DNA of 64,000 nucleotides. Origin: Alphaproteobacteria bacterium UBA2954 (lineage in GTDB: Bacteria; Pseudomonadota; Alphaproteobacteria; Puniceispirillales; Puniceispirillaceae). The position numbers and the translations under genes are program-made. Below, in pieces: positions 44,226-54,164 of the stretch (within the stretch, counting starts at the first letter, position 1; each line of letters opens with the position of its first letter). Under the pieces are notes generated by a model that ran no database searches, had not been told where the DNA came from, and was given only the letters and a program-made list of their open reading frames with translations. The stretch is taken from the NCBI GenBank assembly GCA_002348585.1, contig DEBO01000058.1:6129-70128 (forward strand), read 5' to 3'.

Positions 44226-45560
44226 CTATAACTGTCCTGCCAAAAGCCAGACAGCAGCCCACAGGCCGCCGCCAACAAAGGCCAGCCCCCCTGAAGCCCA
44301 CAAGTTCCGCCCGGCACAAAGAACAGAGGTCGGCAGTCTGAATAATTCACCAACCAGAACAACTGATAATGATGAAAATGAAGTCATGGTTCCTGCCGCC
44401 CACCCTATCATGTGAGCCTGCATGACAAAAATTGCATCAAAAACAGTCAGGGATGGCGCAAAATAGGCCAGCAAGGGAGCTGCGGAAATCACTGGATGAA
44501 CACCCAAGACAGAGGCTAGCCAGACCAATACGGGCAGCCCCCAGATCATTAGCCATATCGAAAGGTCCCTACCAATCAAGCCATTAAGCATCACAGACAA
44601 AGAAGTAGTGTCAGCAGCCAGCGAGGCAATCACCATAGAGGCGGAAATGATTACCAGCTCATCGCCGCTGCCTTTTTGCAGCTGCCAAAATGTCTGCGCA
44701 ATCTGCCGTGCGGTCTGCGGGCGGCGACACATCTGAATGACACATAAGATGGGCATGGTTGTGACCACAGCCAGCAAAGCTGTAAAGCCTGTCGCCACTG
44801 ACAACAGAATAACAGCCGAAACAGCGATCAGTAAGCGCGGTAAGATTGGTCGCAAGGGCTGCATCGCGTCCAGCACAGAAAAACGCGCACCTTTCGGGGC
44901 AGCCAGGGCGGATGTTACCAGAAAAAAAAGCCCGGCAGTGACAAGTCCCAACATTATAGCCCCAAAGGAAATGCCGGACGGAAGATAAATATTCGCCACG
45001 GCAAAGCTTATGAAAAAAGGCGACCATAAGACTGCCCCATTCATACCGCGCAAAGAGGCTTCTGCTGCCACCCGGCGCCGTTCAAGCCCGGCTTTCGGCG
45101 GCAGCGTGGCAGCAACCAGCGCAAATGCCCCGATATTCATCACACCGCCCAGAACATGACTGGCCAGTTGCAGACCAGAAGCAGATGTCTTTGCAGGCAG
45201 CTGGCCAAGCTGGCGTTGTGTTTCCATCACTGAAGGCATCGTCTGCGCTGTTGCCCTGACAAGAGTCAATGTAGGAAGCAGACAGGCAAAAATCAGCACA
45301 AAGGCACCTGCATTGCGCAATTGATAAACTGAGGGCAATTCAGGCAGGATAAACCAACCAATGAGCAGCAGGGCCAGCAGAATAATCATTGACTGCAGGC
45401 GAAGCCGCATAACCGACAACAGCAATATCCCAATGAAGATAATTAGTGCTATGTCAGCTAAAGCCTCAATATCTGTAAGCGATAAAATGTGGGGCAAGGA
45501 CAAAGCCCAACACATAAGCGCCAAAAAGACTTTCGCAGAGTCTAGAACAGACAAAAACAC
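44226..45560 (-). CDS. Uncharacterised polytopic membrane protein, transporter-like
   Basis: I do not recognise the family. The protein (~444 residues) has about eleven to twelve hydrophobic helices with few charged residues and short loops, for instance GVMNIGAFALVAATLPP, a polar stretch with RRRVAAEASLRGMNGAVLWSP, and a conserved-looking SGDELVIISASMVIASL. The look is that of a secondary transporter or permease with two pseudo-symmetrical halves. The GTG at 45560 is chosen because AAGG precedes it and the first helix then starts directly. Longer frames would overlap the divergent MFS gene. It is convergent to the liv operon, with a shared hairpin between. Confidence 0.7.
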   Translation of the reverse strand: MFLSVLDSAKVFLALMCWALSLPHILSLTDIEALADIALIIFIGILLLSVMRLRLQSMIILLALLLIGWFILPELPSVYQLRNAGAFVLIFACLLPTLTLVRATAQTMPSVMETQRQLGQLPAKTSASGLQLASHVLGGVMNIGAFALVAATLPPKAGLERRRVAAEASLRGMNGAVLWSPFFISFAVANIYLPSGISFGAIMLGLVTAGLFFLVTSALAAPKGARFSVLDAMQPLRPILPRLLIAVSAVILLSVATGFTALLAVVTTMPILCVIQMCRRPQTARQIAQTFWQLQKGSGDELVIISASMVIASLAADTTSLSVMLNGLIGRDLSIWLMIWGLPVLVWLASVLGVHPVISAAPLLAYFAPSLTVFDAIFVMQAHMIGWAAGTMTSFSSLSVVLVGELFRLPTSVLCAGRNLWASGGLAFVGGGLWAAVWLLAGQL

Positions 45561-45655
45561 ATTCACCTTAACCCGTTGGAAACAGAACAGCTTAGCAGCT
45601 GCATGATCTCTTAAGTCTATACAGACTTTTGCCAAATTCCTATACTTGTATTGCA

Positions 45656-46900
45656 ATGACCCGTCATCCCCACCATTTCTTCAACCTGTATCATCTCACG
45701 GACAGGCCCTATGCTCTTCTCAGCGTGGTGTGTTTTTCTGAGGTAACAAGCATGCTCAGCTTTGCTGCCTGGCCACTGTTTCTGGTGAAGCTTCAGCCCT
45801 TATGGGGTCTTTCCAATTTCTCAGTTGGCTGGGTCAGCGGAGCCTATTTCATCGGGTATGTTTTCGCCACCCCTTTACTGGTTGGGCTGACAGACCGCTA
45901 TGACGCAAAATATATCTATATATTCTCCACCCTAATCGCCGCAGTCGGCGCCTTTGGCTTTGCCCTGACGGCAGAGGGTTTTTGGAGCGCAGCTTCTTGC
46001 TGGGGGCTGGTCGGGGCAGGTCTTGCTGGCACCTATATGCCTGGCCTTCAGATCCTGAATGCAAGGCTGGATGATGACCATAGACTGCGGCTTCTGCCTT
46101 ATTACACATCTGCATTTGGTATAGGTACAGGCCTGTCGTTTTTTGTCATGGGCTGGCTGTACAGCTATGCTGACTGGACATCTGCATTTATGTATGCAGG
46201 CTTGGGCAGCCTCTTTACAGGGCTATTAGTCAGCGCCGTGATCCGGCCACAGCCTTTGAAGAATGAGAGTGATGCGCCCCATCGCCACCCACTCGATTTC
46301 CGCCCAGCATTTAGAAATTCTGCGGCTATGCGCTATATCCTTTCTTATGGCGCACATAATTTTGAGCTGTTTGCCTTTCGGGGATGGCTGTTTGCCTATT
46401 TGATTTTTGCCGCAGGCTATTATGGGGTTCACCTGTCAGCAGAATGGTTGTCAGGTCTGATCTCGGTCATGGCGTTTAGTGGCATGGTTGCCTCTGTTTA
46501 TGGCGCAAAACTGTGTCTTTCACATGGACGGGCACAGATGATTTCCCGCTTTGGGCTGGCCTCCTTTATTACAGCTGTTCTGTTTAGCCTGTCCGGCCAT
46601 ATCAGTTTTGCGTTTGTCCTGCTCTGTGCCGCAGCCTATAACATCACCATCATGCTTGATTCCGCCTCGCTTACAGCTGGCACAGTCTCAAAAGCCAATC
46701 CAAAGGACCGTGGAGCAACATTGGCTGTTCACACAATGATCGGCTTTTGCGGCAGTGCAGCAGGTGCCCCTGCAACGGGACTGGTACTCGATTTGTCCGG
46801 CGGGCAGACAACCATTATGGCCTGGTCAGCCACACTTGTCTGCATGGGGCTGGGCTCAGCTCTGGTCTGGATGATACTGCGCCGCAACAAGTTCAGCTAG
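45656..46900 (+). CDS. MFS transporter
   Basis: A major facilitator superfamily permease of about 414 residues with twelve predicted helices. The loop 2-3 motif GYVFATPLLVGLTDRYDAKYIY is the typical GxxxDRYGRR-type MFS marker, and helix repeats FGIGTGLSFFVMGW and PKDRGATLAVHTMIGF follow. The protein resembles CynX/YbfB-type exporters. The ATG at 45656 is preferred over a TTG at 45629. It is divergent from the membrane protein on the other side (about 95 bp between). The stop overlaps by 4 bp the end of the DUF1330 gene on the opposite strand. Confidence 0.88.
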   Translation: MTRHPHHFFNLYHLTDRPYALLSVVCFSEVTSMLSFAAWPLFLVKLQPLWGLSNFSVGWVSGAYFIGYVFATPLLVGLTDRYDAKYIYIFSTLIAAVGAFGFALTAEGFWSAASCWGLVGAGLAGTYMPGLQILNARLDDDHRLRLLPYYTSAFGIGTGLSFFVMGWLYSYADWTSAFMYAGLGSLFTGLLVSAVIRPQPLKNESDAPHRHPLDFRPAFRNSAAMRYILSYGAHNFELFAFRGWLFAYLIFAAGYYGVHLSAEWLSGLISVMAFSGMVASVYGAKLCLSHGRAQMISRFGLASFITAVLFSLSGHISFAFVLLCAAAYNITIMLDSASLTAGTVSKANPKDRGATLAVHTMIGFCGSAAGAPATGLVLDLSGGQTTIMAWSATLVCMGLGSALVWMILRRNKFS

Positions 46901-47190
46901 TCTGGCAAACCATCAACAATCACAAATAGACGGTCCGCGCCATCACCCAGAACATCTCGTGCTTTTTGATATTCAGGGCTGTAATAAGCAGTCTGCGCTG
47001 TAGACAAATCTGGCCACGAGACAATTACATTACGCCCATAGTCACTGCCTTCTGTTGTTTCGTGTGCGCCGCCACGTGCCAGATAGCAGCCGCCATGTGC
47101 CTCTACAGCTGCTGCTGCCAACGGGGCATAAGCTTGGAGCTTTTTAGCATCCAGAATATTTACCCTCACCACCCAATAGGCTGCCATCAT
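46897..47190 (-). CDS. DUF1330 domain-containing protein
   Basis: A 97-residue small ferredoxin-like-fold protein of the DUF1330 family, with the N-terminal AYWVVRVNILDAKKLQAYAPLA, a central GGRYLARGG-type motif (here GGCYLARGG), and SPEYQKARDVL near the C-terminus. The family belongs to the dimeric alpha-beta barrel fold, and the function is unknown. Two ATGs are adjacent at the start with AAGGAAG before them. Its 3' end overlaps the MFS gene end by 4 bp. Confidence 0.9.
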   Translation of the reverse strand: MMAAYWVVRVNILDAKKLQAYAPLAAAAVEAHGGCYLARGGAHETTEGSDYGRNVIVSWPDLSTAQTAYYSPEYQKARDVLGDGADRLFVIVDGLPD

Positions 47191-47376
47191 ATCTTCCTTT
47201 CATCTTGTTTGCTTTGATCATATAGACAAACCGTCCATCTGCCATCTGAATTCAACGCCGATAAGCAGCAGTAAAAAATTATCTTGTTTATTGTGGCCAG
47301 CCGCGCCAAGAATAAGACTTACATATAGCTGCAAGACGGCTTTAGGCGGCAGCTGCAGGGATGAAAAAACGCATTT

Positions 47377-47562
47377 ATGAACACCATCATGTCTGTAATT
47401 AATGGTTGGTCTTTTGCCAGCGCTCAAGCTGTCATTGAAAAGCGCTATCCGGCAACCATTGAGGTGATTGCTAAAATCCAACACAGCAAATCAGCCATGC
47501 TGGATAAGGCTCTTTGGCACACGCTAGAAATCTATGCAGAGTTGAAGGCAAAATATGTCTAG
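47377..47562 (+). CDS. Small hypothetical protein upstream of a glycosyltransferase
   Basis: A possible 61-residue protein, mostly helical in appearance, overlapping the start of the glycosyltransferase gene by 8 bp. The initiation region is weak: AGGGATG lies about 14 bases upstream. The overlap with the next start supports translation, but composition gives no further proof. No function can be suggested. It may be a shadow or a leader. Confidence 0.4.
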   Translation: MNTIMSVINGWSFASAQAVIEKRYPATIEVIAKIQHSKSAMLDKALWHTLEIYAELKAKYV

Positions 47563-48715
47563 TATAGATTTATACAGCCGCCCCTGCTCACTTACCCCGC
47601 AAAAGCGTTCCGTTGTGTCTATCACAACAGACAGGCAAGCCGGCGGCATTGCCAATGCACTCGTTTCTTATTCAGCAGCACTGAACACCAAAGGTTATCG
47701 TCATACTATCATTCTTCCTCCTTCCGCTATTGTTGTTCCAACCCTTGAGAAGATGAAAACGGTTAACCTAATAAAAATACCCACCGGTTTGATAAAGTTC
47801 CATCTGTTGACCAGAGGCTTCTTTTCACAGCATATCTGCGCTGCTCTGGCAGAGGCAGATGTTTTTTTCCTGCATAACAGCGTTCTCTTACACGTTCTAA
47901 ATCCCACAGAAAAGCCATGTTTCCTAGTCAACCATTCAGGTAAAACACGTAATCTGAACAGGGCTGATCATATTATATTTCTCACCAAAATTATGCGCTG
48001 CCGGACCATGGATAAACTGCCACAGCTTGCTAGCCACAAAGATAAACTGCATGTCCTGCCCCATGGATTTTCAACAAAAAAACCAAGAAAAAGAGCCCAA
48101 CCTGCAAAAACACCGCCAAAATCAGTCCCGGTTAAACTGGTGTCTGCAGGCCGGTTTGTGGAAAAAAAAGGCTTTTCCACACTGATCGAGGCGGCCAGAA
48201 TATCACAAGCGGCAGGTATAACCTGCCAGATTGATATTTATGGGGCTGGCCCATTAAAATCGTCACTGCAGAACCAAATTGCAAACAGTGGCCTTACATC
48301 TGTAACCCTTAAAGGCTGGTCAGATGACCTCAAAAGCATTTTTGCTGATGCTGATTTGTTCTGCTCGCCCTCACTTGATGAACCTTTCGGTCTGGTGATT
48401 GGCGAGGCAATGGCCATGGGTCTGCCAGTTATTACCTCAGATACAGATGGAGCAAGTGAGCTGTTTGGCATCAACACAGGCTCTACTGATGCAGCCCTGC
48501 AGCATGGTGGCATGATAATACCTGCTGGAGATACAGCAGCACTAGCAGCAGCGATTGGCCGGTTCTGTGCTGACGAGAAACTCCGCCAAACAGCCGGACG
48601 GAATGCTCGAAAACGCATTGAAACGAGCTTTACCCACACTCATCTGGCTGATCAGCTAGATCGGCTAATCAGTTCTGTGGCTCTGTCGCCAGGGGAAGAG
48701 CGGTCGTATATTTGA
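47555..48715 (+). CDS. Glycosyltransferase family 4 protein, isolated from the island
   Basis: A GT-B glycosyltransferase of 386 residues. The N-terminal domain has a disordered ~20-residue leader and TDRQAGGIANALV, HHGF-like VLPHGF, and the C-terminal domain has LVSAGRFVEKKGFSTLIEA, IYGAGPLKSSLQ, and the donor-binding SPSLDEPFGLVIGEAMAMGLPVI with the EX7E motif (Glu-PFGLVIG-Glu). It uses a nucleotide sugar to extend a cell-surface glycan or glycolipid. GAAGG about eight bases before the ATG is its ribosome site. It is not linked to the main polysaccharide island, and it overlaps the 3' end of the Lrp-type gene on the opposite strand by about 47 bp. Confidence 0.9.
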   Translation: MSSIDLYSRPCSLTPQKRSVVSITTDRQAGGIANALVSYSAALNTKGYRHTIILPPSAIVVPTLEKMKTVNLIKIPTGLIKFHLLTRGFFSQHICAALAEADVFFLHNSVLLHVLNPTEKPCFLVNHSGKTRNLNRADHIIFLTKIMRCRTMDKLPQLASHKDKLHVLPHGFSTKKPRKRAQPAKTPPKSVPVKLVSAGRFVEKKGFSTLIEAARISQAAGITCQIDIYGAGPLKSSLQNQIANSGLTSVTLKGWSDDLKSIFADADLFCSPSLDEPFGLVIGEAMAMGLPVITSDTDGASELFGINTGSTDAALQHGGMIIPAGDTAALAAAIGRFCADEKLRQTAGRNARKRIETSFTHTHLADQLDRLISSVALSPGEERSYI

Positions 48716-49136
48716 TCTCTTCCATAGCAAAGGATGAGCAAACATCGGTTAATTTTACTTCAGAAATAAGCTCTTTATAAAACCGGTCATAGGCGGCTAT
48801 ATCAGAGACCACCACTCTCAGCAGATAATCCACCTCACCGCTCATCCGATAGAATTCAACTACTTCGCTTCGCTTTGAAATTCGGGTAGCAAATTCTACC
48901 AGCCAATCTGCATTATGCTGATCGGTTTTAATCGCCACAAATACGGACATACCAAAACCAATCTTTGGGCCATTTAGAAGCGCAACCCGGGCGCGGATAA
49001 CCCCGTCTTCTTCCAGTTTTTGGATGCGCCGCCAGCAGGGCGTTACAGACAGACCAACCTTGCGAGCAATATCCGCAATAGGCTGAGTTGCGTCTTCCTG
49101 AAGAAGAGCAAGGAGCTTCCTGTCTGTATTATCCAT
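48669..49136 (-). CDS. Lrp/AsnC-family transcriptional regulator
   Basis: A 155-residue regulator with an N-terminal winged helix-turn-helix (DRKLLALLQEDATQPIADIARKVGLSVTPCWRRI, split here by the reader at any point) and a C-terminal ligand-binding RAM domain (residues ~65-150, with SGEVDYLLRVVVSD). Such proteins respond to amino acids and often control a divergently placed or distant transport or degradation gene. The ATG at 49136 follows a TTG that could also be used. It may control the nearby methyltransferase gene or the liv operon, but no binding site was recognised. Upstream is a 290-bp gap before the next gene. Confidence 0.93.
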   Translation of the reverse strand: MDNTDRKLLALLQEDATQPIADIARKVGLSVTPCWRRIQKLEEDGVIRARVALLNGPKIGFGMSVFVAIKTDQHNADWLVEFATRISKRSEVVEFYRMSGEVDYLLRVVVSDIAAYDRFYKELISEVKLTDVCSSFAMEEIKYTTALPLATEPQN

Positions 49137-49427
49137 CAATATATCATCTAGCCAGGATCTGAGCTGGCTTAACTCCTGACAGTTTCGCTGACACTAATCA
49201 TGGGCGTCAGTCAAAACACTCTCAACACAAAGATCGGCATTCCATTAAAAAATAGCGGATAATTCGCCGCCAACCATTAGGCCTATGCAACAACTAAAGA
49301 ATAATTATTCAAAACTTATTCAACCAAAGACTGTAAATTGACCTTTGTCAATTCAAAAATTTTACATCCTTTTTCAATAGGAGTGATTTTACTAGTCAGA
49401 ACAGCCATTTTAACTGAAAATGGGTAC

Positions 49428-50333
49428 ATGACAAAACAGCCTACACATGCCACGCATCTGTATCCTGAAGGGTGGACAGATTACCGTCTAATTGACAGTG
49501 GAGAGGGACTGAAATTAGAACAGTTTGGCCCGTATCGCTTTATTAGGCCTGAACCACAGGCCTTATGGGCTAAATTTCTACCCGATTCTGAATGGACCTG
49601 CGCTGATGGAGTGTTCTTGCCGGGCAGCACAGAGGATAAGGGCAACTGGCAGCTATCAGATAGGCTGCCCACTTCTTGGCAGATGGTCTTTGAGGATGTA
49701 AAATTCACCGCCTTGCCTACGCCATTTCGGCATTTAGGATTTTTCCCCGAACAATCTGCGAACTGGCAGTGGACAGCAGAAAAAATTAAGACCTTTATTA
49801 AAAATACAAGCCGTGCGCCAAAACTGTTAAACCTATTTGCATATTCTGGTGTGGCTAGTCTACATGCAGCTGCTGCCGGCGCAGAAGTCACGCATCTTGA
49901 TGCCAGCAAAAAAGCAGTAGCTTTGGCCTTTGATAATCGCGGTCTGTCTGGCCTGGAAAAAGCGCCGATTCGATTTATCACTGATGATGTGCTCCGCTTC
50001 GTAGCCCGTGAAAAGCGGCGCGGCAACCGTTATGAAGGGATTTTGTTGGACCCGCCAAAATATGGGCGAGGACCAAAAGGGGAAGTCTGGCAAATCAATG
50101 AAAATCTGCCGGAATTGCTAAATGGTTGCCGGACCTTGCTCTCCAATGAACCATTGTTATTTGTCGCAACCTTATATGCAATCCGCACCTCAACAACTGC
50201 TGTTCATGCAGCCATTGCAGATGTTCTGGAGGGGCTGGGCGGGGACATCAGATCAGGTGAATTAGCCTTGCGTGAAGACCGGGCAAACGGTCGGGGGATC
50301 GGCCAGGCCCTGTATGTCAGATGGTCCAGTTAA
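49428..50333 (+). CDS. SAM-dependent methyltransferase, RlmI-like
   Basis: A class I SAM-dependent methyltransferase of about 301 residues close to the RlmI/RlmK C-terminal catalytic domain (23S rRNA m5C and related), without the PUA domain of E. coli RlmI. SAM motif I is LLNLFAYSGVASLHAAAAGA near residue 126, followed by DASKKAV (motif II), and the substrate motif is ILLDPPKYGRGPKGEVW with the DPPK. The ATG at 49428 was chosen over an in-frame start 30 codons upstream, because that leader is unlike the family and crosses a likely promoter. It is convergent with the TrmH-type gene (20 bp between). Confidence 0.85.
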   Translation: MTKQPTHATHLYPEGWTDYRLIDSGEGLKLEQFGPYRFIRPEPQALWAKFLPDSEWTCADGVFLPGSTEDKGNWQLSDRLPTSWQMVFEDVKFTALPTPFRHLGFFPEQSANWQWTAEKIKTFIKNTSRAPKLLNLFAYSGVASLHAAAAGAEVTHLDASKKAVALAFDNRGLSGLEKAPIRFITDDVLRFVAREKRRGNRYEGILLDPPKYGRGPKGEVWQINENLPELLNGCRTLLSNEPLLFVATLYAIRTSTTAVHAAIADVLEGLGGDIRSGELALREDRANGRGIGQALYVRWSS

Positions 50334-50352
50334 AAAACGGTAACAACTGCCT

Positions 50353-51192
50353 TCAGACCTTCAGCATCTCGTAAAGACAAATGCCTGTAGCAACAGCAAG
50401 ATTTAGGCTGTCAGAGCGGCCTTTCATTGGCAAGCGGACAAGCTGTGTGCACAGCCCCATCATCTCCTCACTAAGACCAGCCTGCTCATTGCCCATTAAT
50501 AGTACCAGCGGGCTGGACCAGTCTGCCTGCCGATAATCGATCGAAGCTGGCAGGGCTGTACCAATAACACTACCTTGCCAGATTTGGCAAAAGTTGGAAA
50601 ATTCGGCAGCTGTAGCCTGCGCTAAACACACATTAAACACTGCCCCCATTGAAGCCCGAACCGCCTCAACTGAATAAGGGTCCGTGCAATCATCGATTAG
50701 AATAATGCCTGCAGCGGCAGCGGCATCAGCGGTGCGCAGAATCGTGCCAAGGTTACCTGGATCGCGCACCCTATCAAGAGCAACCCAGCAGCCAGCAGAT
50801 GAGAGGCAAGCATTTATCTCATCAATTTTTGTCCATTTCTGAACAAAAGCACCAATAACCATCTGCGCATTATCTTTTCGGCTGATGCGTGAGAGCAGAT
50901 GTTCTGTCACAGGCAGCACGCGCCCGCCTGATTTTTGGCAGGCGGCGATCAGCGTGGAAACACCCGGTTCTGCCTCACGCCCGGCAGCATAAACGATCCG
51001 AACAGGGGCATGGCCCAACTGCAGGGCTTCTATGCAAATCCGCATTCCTTCAGCCAGAAACCAACCTGTTTTCCTGCGGTATTTACGCTCATGCAAAGAC
51101 CGCAACAGCTTTACCTCAGCATTCGCCGCAGAGGTGATAGGCGTTAACTCAGAAGCATCTGGAGACTTGGCTTTTTTTTCATCAGGACTCAT
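50353..51192 (-). CDS. TrmH/SpoU-family RNA 2'-O-ribose methyltransferase
   Basis: An RNA methyltransferase of about 279 residues. An N-terminal substrate-binding region (residues ~15-95) is followed by the SPOUT catalytic domain with the three knot motifs: RVRDPGNLGTILRTADAA (motif 1), LLMGNEQAGLSEEM (motif 2), and the C-terminal LNLAVATGICLYEML (motif 3). The target is probably rRNA. The ATG at 51192 is used; a longer frame would overlap fhs. It is 55 bp downstream of fhs on the same strand and may be co-transcribed. Confidence 0.9.
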   Translation of the reverse strand: MSPDEKKAKSPDASELTPITSAANAEVKLLRSLHERKYRRKTGWFLAEGMRICIEALQLGHAPVRIVYAAGREAEPGVSTLIAACQKSGGRVLPVTEHLLSRISRKDNAQMVIGAFVQKWTKIDEINACLSSAGCWVALDRVRDPGNLGTILRTADAAAAAGIILIDDCTDPYSVEAVRASMGAVFNVCLAQATAAEFSNFCQIWQGSVIGTALPASIDYRQADWSSPLVLLMGNEQAGLSEEMMGLCTQLVRLPMKGRSDSLNLAVATGICLYEMLKV

Positions 51193-51247
51193 GGACAGCA
51201 GACTACCCCGTCTGCTACGCGAAATCCAGTTTGCTGGAAGCGGACTG

Positions 51248-52915
51248 TCAGAACAGCCCTTCAATTTGCCCGTCAACATCAAGACCGATGCTTTGTGCTG
51301 CCGGTACACGGGGCAGGCCAGGCATAGTCATAATATCTCCGCAAATCACCACAATAAACCCTGCCCCAGCAGAAAGGCGCACTTCACGCACAGGTACAAT
51401 ATGGCCAATCGGCGCGCCACGCACGCTCGGATCTGTTGAAAATGAGTATTGGGTTTTGGCCATACAAATTGGTAGGTGTCCAAATCCTGCTGCCTCCCAT
51501 TTACGCAACTGATTGCGGATTCTAGTATCTGCGGCCACATCATCAGCCCGGTATATGCGCGTGGCAATCGCCTTAATCTTTTCAAACAGTGGCAAGCTGT
51601 CTTGATACAGAAGCGCAAATTGGGCCGCTGCTGACTCACAGACAGAGACCACTTCTTCTGCTAGTTCAATAGTGCCTTCTGATCCCTTTGCCCAATGCTC
51701 GCAACGGATTGCTTTTACGCCCATCTGCAAGCTTTCAGCCATAATCACATCAATTTCTCCATCTGTGTCGGTTAAAAAGTGATTAATGGCAACCACAACA
51801 GGAACACCAAATTGCTTGATATTTTCAATATGGCGCAGAAGATTTTCACAGCCTTTTTGCACCGCTGGCACATTTTCTCCGTCAAGCTCATCTTTTGTGA
51901 GGCCACCATTCATCTTCAGCGCCCGAACGGTGGCTACCAGAACCACACATTTTGGGGCAAGCCCGGATTTACGGCATTTAATATTGAAAAATTTTTCTGC
52001 CCCTAAATCAGCTCCAAAACCCGCTTCTGTTATCACATATTCAGACAGTTTCATGGCTGAACGGGTGGCAATCACTGAATTACAGCCATGCGCAATATTC
52101 GCAAACGGCCCTCCATGGATAAAGGCTGGGTTATGTTCCAGCGTCTGCACCAGATTTGGCTGGATCGCTTCTTTCAGCAGAACTGTCATCGCCCCGTCTG
52201 CCTTGATATCCGCACAGGTGACAGGTGTTTTATCCCGCTTATAGCCAATTATAATCGCACCCAGACGGTGCTGTAGATCTGCTAAATTGATAGACAGGCA
52301 TAAAATAGCCATGATTTCTGACGCGACAGTAATGTCGAAGCCTGATTCCCGCGGAAATCCGTTTGCGATGCCCCCCATGGATACAATATTATGCCGCAAA
52401 GCCCGGTCATTCATATCCATAACCCGCCGCCAAACCACACGGCGCACATCGATATCACTGTCATTGCCCCAATAGATGTGATTATCAATCATGGCCGCAA
52501 GCAGATTATGCGCAGAGGAGATTGCATGAAAATCACCCGTAAAATGCAGGTTGATGTCTTCCATTGGGATGACCTGAGCATAGCCGCCACCGGCCGCTCC
52601 GCCTTTCATCCCAAAACACGGCCCAAGAGAAGGTTCACGCAGACACATGGTTGCCTGTTTGCCGATTCGGTTTAGCCCGTCCCCCAGCCCAACAGTTGTC
52701 GTTGTCTTGCCTTCACCAGCTGGAGTGGGGTTAATCGCTGTGACCAAAACCAGCTTGGCATCTTTGCGTTCAGGGAGAGAATCAAGCCAACCCAGGTCGA
52801 TCTTCGCCTTGTAATGCCCATATGGTTTGATAGCCGTATCAGGAATAGACAGGCTTTTGCCAATCTCCTGGATTGGTTTGGCAGTTGCTCCTCTTGCAAT
52901 ATCGATATCCTGCAT
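51248..52915 (-). CDS. fhs: Formate-tetrahydrofolate ligase
   Basis: An ATP-dependent N10-formyl-THF synthetase of 555 residues (full length). The nucleotide-binding P-loop is [18 protein letters not shown] near residue 65, and other family segments are [39 protein letters not shown] (several contiguous motifs) and [11 protein letters not shown]. It supplies N10-formyl-THF for purine and fMet-tRNA synthesis and potentially for the sugar formyltransferases of the island. The start has GGGGGTGAGG just upstream. A 195-bp gap with no recognised riboswitch separates it from the divergent GlxA-type gene. Confidence 0.97.
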   Translation of the reverse strand: MQDIDIARGATAKPIQEIGKSLSIPDTAIKPYGHYKAKIDLGWLDSLPERKDAKLVLVTAINPTPAGEGKTTTTVGLGDGLNRIGKQATMCLREPSLGPCFGMKGGAAGGGYAQVIPMEDINLHFTGDFHAISSAHNLLAAMIDNHIYWGNDSDIDVRRVVWRRVMDMNDRALRHNIVSMGGIANGFPRESGFDITVASEIMAILCLSINLADLQHRLGAIIIGYKRDKTPVTCADIKADGAMTVLLKEAIQPNLVQTLEHNPAFIHGGPFANIAHGCNSVIATRSAMKLSEYVITEAGFGADLGAEKFFNIKCRKSGLAPKCVVLVATVRALKMNGGLTKDELDGENVPAVQKGCENLLRHIENIKQFGVPVVVAINHFLTDTDGEIDVIMAESLQMGVKAIRCEHWAKGSEGTIELAEEVVSVCESAAAQFALLYQDSLPLFEKIKAIATRIYRADDVAADTRIRNQLRKWEAAGFGHLPICMAKTQYSFSTDPSVRGAPIGHIVPVREVRLSAGAGFIVVICGDIMTMPGLPRVPAAQSIGLDVDGQIEGLF

Positions 52916-53110
52916 AACCTCACCCCCAAAAAACCTTTATGTTCTCAAAACAAAAGAAAGCAAGCCTGAAAGTAACAGCTAAGCATTTGCGTAACGCGAC
53001 ACCGACTATTAAAAAACCGCCTAAGGGATGTGTTTTTTACTATTCTTGTCTTTTTTTTTAGGCCATTGTCACGAATAAAATAAATTATCAGGCCAGCTGT
53101 TTAGGTTCAG

Positions 53111-54112
53111 ATGCCGATGAAAGAAGATAGAATAAAGACCCTTCTTCAAGCCAGCAAAAGTGCAGGCACACTGACGGTAGGCTTTTTGCTGGTTCCTAAT
53201 TTTTCCATGCTGGCCTTTGCCTCAGCCCTAGAACCTTTGCGAGCAGCAAACCGAATGTCCGGTCAAAATTTATTTTCCTGGGTTATCTCAAGCCCTACAG
53301 GGGCAGCGCCAGAAGCATCAAACGGAGTCAGGGTTGATGTACAGGGCACCCCAGAAATGCTGCAGGACTGCCGGCTGGTCTTTGTCTGTGCCGGTCTGGA
53401 AGTGAAAGCTCATGCGGATAAGGAAACTTTGAATTTAATCCGCCGTCTGGATCGGAAAGGGGCTATTATCGGGGCAATTTGTACAGGCACCTATCTGATG
53501 GCTGCAGCTGGCCTGTTGGATGACCGGCGTTGCACTATTCATTGGGAGAATATTGATGGGCTAGCAGAGGAGTTCCCTTTACTGGAAATCACTAATGAGC
53601 TATTTGAAATTGATGATAAACGGGTAACATGTTCAGGCGGCACAGCTTCTCTCGATATGATTTTATATCTTATTGGTCAGGTGCATGGCCAGAGCCTGGC
53701 AGCACAAGTATCTGATCAATTTATACATGACCGAATCAGAGACCCCAGTGACCGACAGCGGATGGAGCTGCGTTCCCGTCTTGGCGTATCGCATCCAAAA
53801 TTGCTGGCTGTCGTTGGGTTGATGGAACAGGGGCTGGAAGAGCCTTTTTCACAGACGGAACTGGCAATGCAAGCAAATTTATCCACACGACAACTGGAAA
53901 GATTATTCAGAAAATACTTATCTACAACTCCGACGCGGTATTATTTAAACCTACGCCTGGCAAGAGCTCGCCATCTGCTTCGACAGACTTCCATGTCGAT
54001 TCTATCAATTGCACTGGCCTGCGGATTTGTGTCCGCATCGCATTTTTCAAAATGTTATCGAGAAGTGTATGGCCGTACACCCCGTGCAGAGCGCCAGCCT
54101 GAGACGACATAA
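53111..54112 (+). CDS. GlxA-family transcriptional regulator (DJ-1/PfpI domain plus AraC HTH)
   Basis: A 333-residue regulator. The N-terminal two thirds form a DJ-1/PfpI-like fold (GFLLVPNFSMLAFASALEPLRAANR near 20; GAICTGTYLMAAAGLL with the nucleophile-elbow Cys near 120), and the C-terminal ~90 residues are an AraC-type double helix-turn-helix (QANLSTRQLERLFRKY; CGFVSASHFSKCYREVYGRTP). Relatives control glycine-betaine, carnitine or arginine use in alpha- and gammaproteobacteria. The ligand is not evident. It is divergent from fhs, whose promoter region it shares, and convergent with sufE. Confidence 0.92.
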   Translation: MPMKEDRIKTLLQASKSAGTLTVGFLLVPNFSMLAFASALEPLRAANRMSGQNLFSWVISSPTGAAPEASNGVRVDVQGTPEMLQDCRLVFVCAGLEVKAHADKETLNLIRRLDRKGAIIGAICTGTYLMAAAGLLDDRRCTIHWENIDGLAEEFPLLEITNELFEIDDKRVTCSGGTASLDMILYLIGQVHGQSLAAQVSDQFIHDRIRDPSDRQRMELRSRLGVSHPKLLAVVGLMEQGLEEPFSQTELAMQANLSTRQLERLFRKYLSTTPTRYYLNLRLARARHLLRQTSMSILSIALACGFVSASHFSKCYREVYGRTPRAERQPETT

Positions 54113-54164
54113 TCGCTATAAGGCAACTACAATGAAAGGTGGTTTCTATATTTAACTTTGCTTT

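Noticed and set aside
52916-53110. A possible riboswitch before fhs (folate-type)
   Set aside because: The region has runs of A and T and no arrangement matching the tetrahydrofolate aptamer that I know; nothing can be supported.
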